This document shows positions 58,097 to 64,000 of a stretch of DNA of 64,000 bases, one piece after another (position 1 is the stretch's first letter; every line of letters begins with the position of its first letter). The stretch spans positions 201,327,231 to 201,391,230 of the forward strand of contig CM060912.1 in NCBI GenBank assembly GCA_030737875.1. Direction: 5' to 3'. Below the pieces are notes generated by a model. That model made no database searches and had not been told where the DNA came from. It was given only the letters and a program-made list of their open reading frames with translations. Origin of the DNA: Allium sativum (taxonomy: Eukaryota; Streptophyta; Magnoliopsida; Asparagales; Amaryllidaceae). The translations under genes were made by a program, and so were the position numbers.

Positions 58097-58942
58097 TGAA
58101 ACGACCCAAACTCGCATGTAAGTGAAAACCCGGATTGAGTTGAGAACACGACAAATCGGAATGCAAACAACAGAACATTTCATTGTTGTTACAACAATTT
58201 ACATCAGATTACAAGAATATAACAGAGTATGAATAAATAATATACATAAGAAAAATATCAGAGATTAAAATCCATTACATAGCAGCGGAAAAATAATACA
58301 TAACACAGTTGAAAGAGATACACGGATACAAAGCTTTCCGAATATAGCTCCAGCAGTAAATCCAGGATCCTGGGAAAAAAATATCTGCAAAACCAAAACT
58401 ACTAGTTGCCCATGTGGAAAATATGGGCACCCAGAGTTTAACTTAAAACAATAACTCCAGGTCAGTCATGGGACTGGTGTGAGAACTAAAACCGTTATTA
58501 AACTTTAATTTAGAAATAAATTAAATCAAGGGACCACGCCGTATAACATGGAACGAGATTTCTTCCAAGAATATCAGTGCATAAAACAAACAGCGCAATG
58601 CTTTTTGGAAAAATAATGCTATTGTAAGACTTAGGTCCCACCACACAACGCAACGTAAGCTGGAGGATAGACTTTTACCTTATAATAGCCAAACATGTTT
58701 GATACGTTTTAAAACAAATCATTTTGATATTACTATAAGTGTATAATGTCAAAATCACTTCAAATATAATTGTATCAATCATAAATGGCATAGTACCCCA
58801 TCCTACTATGTCGCCATACTAGTTCTACAACTAAAACCGAAATGTCACATATTGGAAATTAGATTTCCATCATGAACCAAGGTAAGAGATCGTCCTTACC
58901 GAATTCGAGACTCTCTAGCCCGAGCCTCAGGGCAAGTACTCA
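58097..58942 (-). mobile_element. LTR C, first piece, interrupted by element D
   Basis: Starts TGAAACGACCC and matches LTR A 703-1560 and LTR B 8706-9560. It is cut at 58942 by element D; ACTCA (58938-58942) is the expected left TSD. The remainder should follow element D beyond the window. Confidence 0.85.
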
Positions 58943-61900
58943 TGTAATAACCCGAAAATCTGGGCCAGTTTAAAATTTTTATTTTGGCCATTTTGGCGGA
59001 TTTTGAATATTTAAAATAGATTATTTTAAATAATATCGTCGAGAAATTTATTTTGAATGGAATTCAAACGTATATATTATATACGTCGTCGTTAGAATAT
59101 AAATATTTATATATAATTATAAATAGAATTGAAAATGGCGCGGTAGTTCGATAATTCGATTTCAAACTTCAATTGAATATAAAACGATTTCGAAATGGAT
59201 TGAATATAAAACGATTTCGAAATGAATTGAATATAAAACGATTTCGAAATGAATTGAATATAAAACGATTTCGAAATGAATTGAATATATAACGATTTCG
59301 AAATGAATTGAATATATAACGATTTCGATTTGAATTGAATATAAAACGATTTCGAATTGAATGGACTAGAAAACCAATTTGATTTCAACTGAATATATAA
59401 TGAATTTGATTCAAATAGAAAACGAAACGAATTTGATTTGAACAGAAAATGAATTTGAATCGAATAGAAAACCAATTTGAATTGAATTGAATTGAAAACG
59501 AATTCAAATTGAATCGAAAGCGAATTGAAATGAATTCAAATTGAATTGAGATTTGAATTGAATAGAAATGAATTTTAAAACGAATTTATAAAGGAGAATT
59601 CAATTTTGATTCGAATTGAAATGGAGGTTGAATTTGCTTTTGAAACGAATTTAAAACTATTTATATAATTCGTTTTAAATAGTAATCGACGAAATATATA
59701 TATATATTATATATATTATATATATATAATATAATGGCCTGAATAGAACGCGCCGCGCCGCGGCAGTTCGTGAATTTCGACCATTTATTTCAAACGGACA
59801 TTGCGGGAGATCCGACCGTCGGATTCTCCTAAAACTGGAACCGTTGGGTTCGTATCGAAAAGAGCTTTCTAACGAATATTAGAAATTTGAAATCTAACGG
59901 TTGGATTTGGAGATACGTCCAAATCAAATTCGAAAAAGGTCGCTATAAGTGCAGTTCGATGGCCATTGTTGGAAATCGATTGTACGGGCCTTGATAAAAT
60001 TATTAAAAATAGTAATAATTAGTATAAAATCATAAGAAATGATTTGGGAAAATTTGGGATGAAAAACTCCATATTTGAAAAGATAAAAATGTGTTTTTAT
60101 CGAAATGAACTAGTTTTGAACTAAATTTAAAACCCAATTGTTTTTAAATAAATAAATTAGATAAAAAAAAGGGGTTTTAAATAATCGGGATTTCTAATAT
60201 ATTTGATTGGATTTGAAATGGGTTTATCGTGAACTGTGTTTTAAATAACACTAGTTCTTTAACCCGAAATAAATAGAATGTGATCTGGGTTTATCGTGAG
60301 CTGTGTTTTAAATAACACCTAGTTCTTTAACCCAGTAAAAGGAGTTTAACAAATCTGCAATTAGATTGAAATGCGAATGGATAATCTAAATTATCAAATT
60401 TAGAAAATGAGCGAGAATGGAGTATCGCCAGTTTTGCTCCAAAGCGATAGTTAAATCTTTAATTAGATTTGAACGTGAAATGGTAATTAATTTTACCGAT
60501 AACACCGTGGTGTTAGATATGGAGTATTACCAGTTTTGCTTCATGGGATGAATAGGTTGGGATTGGGAAATAAAATAAATAATTACTTCGTTACGGTTCG
60601 CTAATCTCGACTAGTTGGAAAAACAATAATTTGGTTTTAAATGACATCCAAAGGAAGATTACAGGGTAAATTTTAAAGAATTTATCTTGGATAAAATTAA
60701 TGGGAACCTTTCCCTAAGAATGTGGAATTTAGAAACTAGCTGTGGGTTGGCTAAGAAAATGGTTTCCTGGGTATTGATCTGATGTTGGTTTCGGCCTTCG
60801 GGGTTAATGTTTGGGAAATTGTTCTCTTGCTAATTTGCGGTTAGTGACTAATGAATTGGAATGAGGCGTATGTTGTGTTTGCGTAACATTTGTTTTTAAT
60901 ACGCGGGTTGTTCGGAAAGTCCGGGTTTATACCCATTCTGAATAACCGATTCGACGATAAGTCGAAGATGAAGACGGTGGTCGAAGACCGGAAGTCTTCA
61001 CATCGTTTGAATAATTACTGACGATCCTGATTGGGCTGTACACCCAAGAGGATGGAAATAGTTGGTGGTCGTCCAGACGTACTTGGAGATGGATGGATAT
61101 GCGAGGAAAGTGCCTCCGGTTTCGTTCAGACCCAGAACGGACTTGTAAATGGATTGTGTGTCTGACACTGGATTTTATTCTGTGTTGATTGATTTCTATT
61201 AAATATACATCTGTTTGGCGGCGGAGAATTTATTCTTTTGCTTAACGCCCTTCTCTGAGACGTACGAGCTCAGAGGTTGTATATCGATGGACATCAGTCG
61301 CATGGCATGAATTGCCTGTGTGGCACGCTAAGATGCAAGGATCAAGGCTTCTGTTGAAAAGCAAAGTCTTGTGGTTGATGATCAAAGCATGGCCTTTGTG
61401 GCAGCTTTGTGTATAACGTGTATTCGCGAGCCTCACACCTCGGTATGAGTTAAAAACGGGATACGGACTGCAGGGAGAGCACGACGTTTCTTTCTAGCTT
61501 TGGTGGTGTCAGTGACTTACCAGCCCTGACATATATATACTTTTCACCTTTGTGGTTGTTGGATGAGGCGCCTCGATTATAGGTCTGTAAGGACCGGGAA
61601 ACGTGTGTTCAGGAATAACTAATCCTCTAACGTATGTGAGGACCGACCCTGAAGATCCAGGGGTTGCCCAGCTTGCGTAGCCCTGAGGCATTTGCTAGAG
61701 TGTCTCGAACGCGGAGAGGAGCTTGCCCCTTGCCTCGACTCATGACGGAAATCCAATTTCCAATACGTGTAATTCGTCTTTAATTGTAGAACTAGTATGG
61801 CGACATAGTAGATGGTAGCTATGCCGCCTATGATTTATATTTATGATTGAAATGTTTTGACACTTTACACTTATTATAGTATCAAATGATTTGTTTTAAA

Positions 61901-62541
61901 CGTATCAAGCATGTTTGGCTGTTATAAGGTAAAACCCTATCCCCCGGCTTGCGTTGCATTGTGTGATAGGACCTGGGTCTTATAACAGCTTCATTTTTCT
62001 TTATTTAGCATTGCGCTGTTGTTTTAGGCACTGGTATCCTTGGGAGGAAACCCGTTCCGTGTTATACGGCGTGGTCCCTTGATTTACCTAACTTTAAAAC
62101 CAATATTAATAACTGTTTTAGTTCTCACACCAGTCACATGACTGACCTGGAGTTTATTGTTTTAACCTAAACTCTGGGTGCCCCTATTTTCCGCACGGGC
62201 AGCTAGTAGTTTTGGTTTTGCAGATTTATATTCACAGGATCCTGGTTTACAGCTGGAATGATATCCGGAAAGCTCTGTATCCGTATATCACCTTCAGTTG
62301 TGCTTTATATTATTTTCCGCTGCTATGTATTTAAATGTAATTTAAATCTCTGATATTTCTGTGTAATATTTATTCATTTATACTCTGTATATTCTTGTAT
62401 CTGATGCAATTGTTGTAATGACAAGTGAAATGTTCTTCTGTTTGTGTTCTGATTTGTCATGTTCTCAACGTTCAGGGGTTTCGAACGGTCTAGATCGGTT
62501 TAACGACTGATTCAGATCGAGCGAAATTCCCGGCCGTCACA
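58943..62541 (+). mobile_element. 5' LTR of element D (3.6 kb)
   Basis: Starts TGTAATAACCCGAAAATCTG, identical to the start of the 3' LTR at 63583, and ends CCCGGCCGTCACA just before a PBS. It shows clear homology to LTR A in opposite orientation: the CTTAACGCCCTTCTCTGAGA block near 61240 and the core block at 62125-62190. It contains a 27-bp tandem array (59172-59366) and a TA-rich palindrome (59694-59733). No coding sequence. Confidence 0.92.
59172..59366. repeat. 27-bp tandem repeat in element D LTR
   Basis: About seven copies of ATTGAATATAAAACGATTTC plus GAAATGA. Because 27 is a multiple of three, a repetitive minus-strand frame stays open; it is not a gene. More degenerate copies continue to about 59580. 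The 3' LTR copy starts at 63812. Confidence 0.9.
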
Positions 62542-62543
62542 TT

Positions 62544-62555
62544 TGGTATCAGAGC
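62544..62555 (+). other. Primer-binding site of element D
   Basis: TGGTATCAGAGC two bases after the LTR end; initiator tRNA-Met type. Confidence 0.95.
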
Positions 62556-62883
62556 TTTGGTTTACAGAGCTCGAGAACAAGGCACATTAGAACCACACGA
62601 AAGAATTCATCAGATATTGGATTAACAATATCCAATGAGAATGACTCGTTAGAGATGGGGTCAGTAGTATCCTAGAACGAGTGTGAAGAGTATATTTTTT
62701 TAATTGAAAACAATTTTGTTTTGAAAATTTAAACCATTTTAAAACGTATTTGACTATTTATTTATTTTGAATATGGACAATCGAGTATATAAAGATTTCG
62801 CGTATACGCGTCATGAACGTATATTCGAAGTTTTAATATATTGGATATATATAGAATCATACTCTAGTGGCCCGAAGATGATT

Positions 62884-62908
62884 CTAATGATTGACTAGTT
62901 GTCATTAG
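62884..62908 (+). other. Conserved palindromic-loop hairpin (DIS-like), element D
   Basis: CTAATGATT / TGTCATTAG around loop GACTAGT: seven Watson-Crick pairs, one T-G wobble and one mismatch next to the loop. The third pair is A-T where the other families have G-C. Loop bases 2-7, ACTAGT, are a 6-nt palindrome different from TCATGA. It is 340 nt from the PBS, aligned with the hairpin of region A by flanking GAAGATGATT and ATGTTCGAG. Confidence 0.65.
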
Positions 62909-63569
62909 TATTCATGTTCGAGTAACGAAGGCGTGATTTTCTATATATTTCCATTATACCGGTGTGAGAACCAAAACTAATATAGCTAGAACACATTGTT
63001 GTGAATTGGCATCAAAAATGAGATTTTTGTATATATATCAAAAGTTATGAATTTCAAACTCTAATTCACTAACTGATTGATGTTTGTGTTGTTTGTTTAT
63101 TTGTTTGATAAATTTTGAAACATTATGCCTAATTGCATCAAATTTTGAATTGTATTGAAAATTGGTCGCATTTGCTTGCATGTACATATACTTATATTGA
63201 ACAGGTCATAGCAAGGAGGCTAGAGCCGAAGAATAAAATTTGTTTGCCCGACAAATAGGTACATGTTTACTATAATTTCCTGTTTTGTTTGGGTGATGAT
63301 GATTTTATGAGCCTAGTGGCTAGCCGCTTGGCTTTTTCTTTTTCTTTTTGAGATTAGAAGGACCGGGGAAGCTATTTGAAATTCCCCGATGCTCCCGGTG
63401 CAGGGGAGGTTATGGCGAAATTTTTCAAAAATTTAGGGTGTTAGCCAAATTTTTGAAATTTTGAAAATTCTCAGAAACTGAAAAGTTGGAGAATGCAAGC
63501 CAGATCGAACGTAGAGCTTATTAATCAAACCACTTTCGACTTTGTTCCTTTTCGGGGACGAAAAGTTTT

Positions 63570-63582
63570 AAGTGGGGGAGAT
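63570..63582 (+). other. Polypurine tract of element D
   Basis: AAGTGGGGGAGAT just before the 3' LTR. Confidence 0.92.
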
Positions 63583-64000
63583 TGTAATAACCCGAAAATC
63601 TGGGCCAGTTTAAATTTTTTATTTTGGCCATTTTGGCGGATTTTGAATATTTAAAATAGATTATTTTAAATAATATCGTCGAGAAATTTATTTTGAATGG
63701 AATTCAAATGTATATATTATATACGTCGTCGTTAGAATATAAATATTTATATATAATTATAAATAGAATTGAAAATGGCGCGGTAGTTCGATAATTCGAT
63801 TTCAAACTTCAATTGAATATAAAACGATTTCGAAATGAATTGAATATAAAACGATTTCGAAATGAATTGAATATAAAACGATTTCGAAATGAATTGAATA
63901 TAAAACGATTTCGAAATGAATTGAATATATAACGATTTTGAAATGAATTGAATATATAACGATTTCGATTTGAATTGAATATAAAACGATTTCGAATTGA
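63583..64000 (+). mobile_element. 3' LTR of element D, truncated by window end
   Basis: First 418 bp of the 3' LTR, almost identical to 58943 onward including the 27-bp array. The end and right TSD (expected ACTCA) lie outside the window. Confidence 0.92.

Larger units (their letters stand above)
62542..63582 (+). mobile_element. Internal region of element D, 1.0 kb, non-coding
   Basis: Between PBS (62544-62555) and PPT (63570-63582). No gag-pol in any frame. Contains the hairpin at 62884-62908, a block at 63385-63450 shared with the other internal regions, and a TTTTCGGGGACGAAAAGTTT tail before the PPT as in LARD E. Confidence 0.9.

Noticed and set aside
59107..59475. 122-codon minus-strand ORF with FYIQF-SKS repeats
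   Set aside because: Direct translation of a 27-bp tandem repeat; period divisible by three keeps it open.
61242..61691. Minus-strand ORFs in element D LTR
   Set aside because: Antisense to LTR sequence conserved in several families; homologous regions in LTR A and B are riddled with stops.

Overview
The window looks like TE-dominated, AT-rich nuclear DNA from a flowering plant, probably a eudicot. The plant assignment rests on plastid ycf1/ycf68-like DNA inserted in the nuclear sequence, primer-binding sites matching plant initiator tRNA-Met, a Ty1/copia integrase, long-LTR Ty3/gypsy-like derivatives, and MULE-, Helitron- and MITE-like elements. I found no intact host protein-coding gene and no rRNA or tRNA gene. 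Most long reading frames fall in microsatellites, in minisatellites or on the antisense strand of LTRs.

The window is a nest of insertions up to four levels deep, readable from target-site duplications (TSDs) and from empty sites in sister copies. Level 0 is a dead copia integrase (1-702, minus). Level 1 is a minus-strand array of a non-autonomous long-LTR element in the order LTR A (703-7609), internal (7610-8705), LTR B, internal (57016-58096), LTR C (58097 onward); the middle LTR is shared. LTR B is cut into pieces at 8706-11586, 17186-17887, about 51140-53485 and 56644-57015. Level 2 insertions are a plastid DNA fragment in LTR A (6432-7013), a solo LTR in LTR B (11587-17185, TSD ACACC), a 33-kb Helitron-like block in LTR B (about 17888-51139), a MULE in LTR B (53486-56634, 9-bp TSD) and a plus-strand long-LTR element in LTR C (58943 to beyond the window end). 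Level 3 insertions inside the Helitron-like block are a solo LTR (19888-23408, TSD TGTTA), a MITE (about 27746-27906), a 2.2-kb TRIM-like copia derivative (32614-34824) and a complete, very young 11.8-kb LARD (36494-48265, TSD CTAAA, two 5.2-kb LTRs around a 1.3-kb non-coding centre). Inside the MULE is a 626-bp solo LTR (53686-54311, TSD CGCCG) carrying heat-shock-element-like motifs in exact 10-bp phase.

None of the long-LTR elements keeps gag or pol, so they must have been mobilised in trans. What they keep is cis-acting: PBS, polypurine tract, a leader with small ORFs, a shared block near the LTR 3' end, and a 25-nt hairpin about 335-505 nt downstream of the PBS. This hairpin occurs in three different families with paired compensatory changes. 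Its 7-nt loop is always a purine followed by a 6-nt palindrome, although the palindrome itself changes (TCATGA or ACTAGT). That is the architecture of a retroviral kissing-loop dimerisation signal, and I consider it the best candidate here for an undescribed functional element.

All identities are from reading the sequence; no search or alignment program was run. Divergence counts and repeat-copy counts are by eye.
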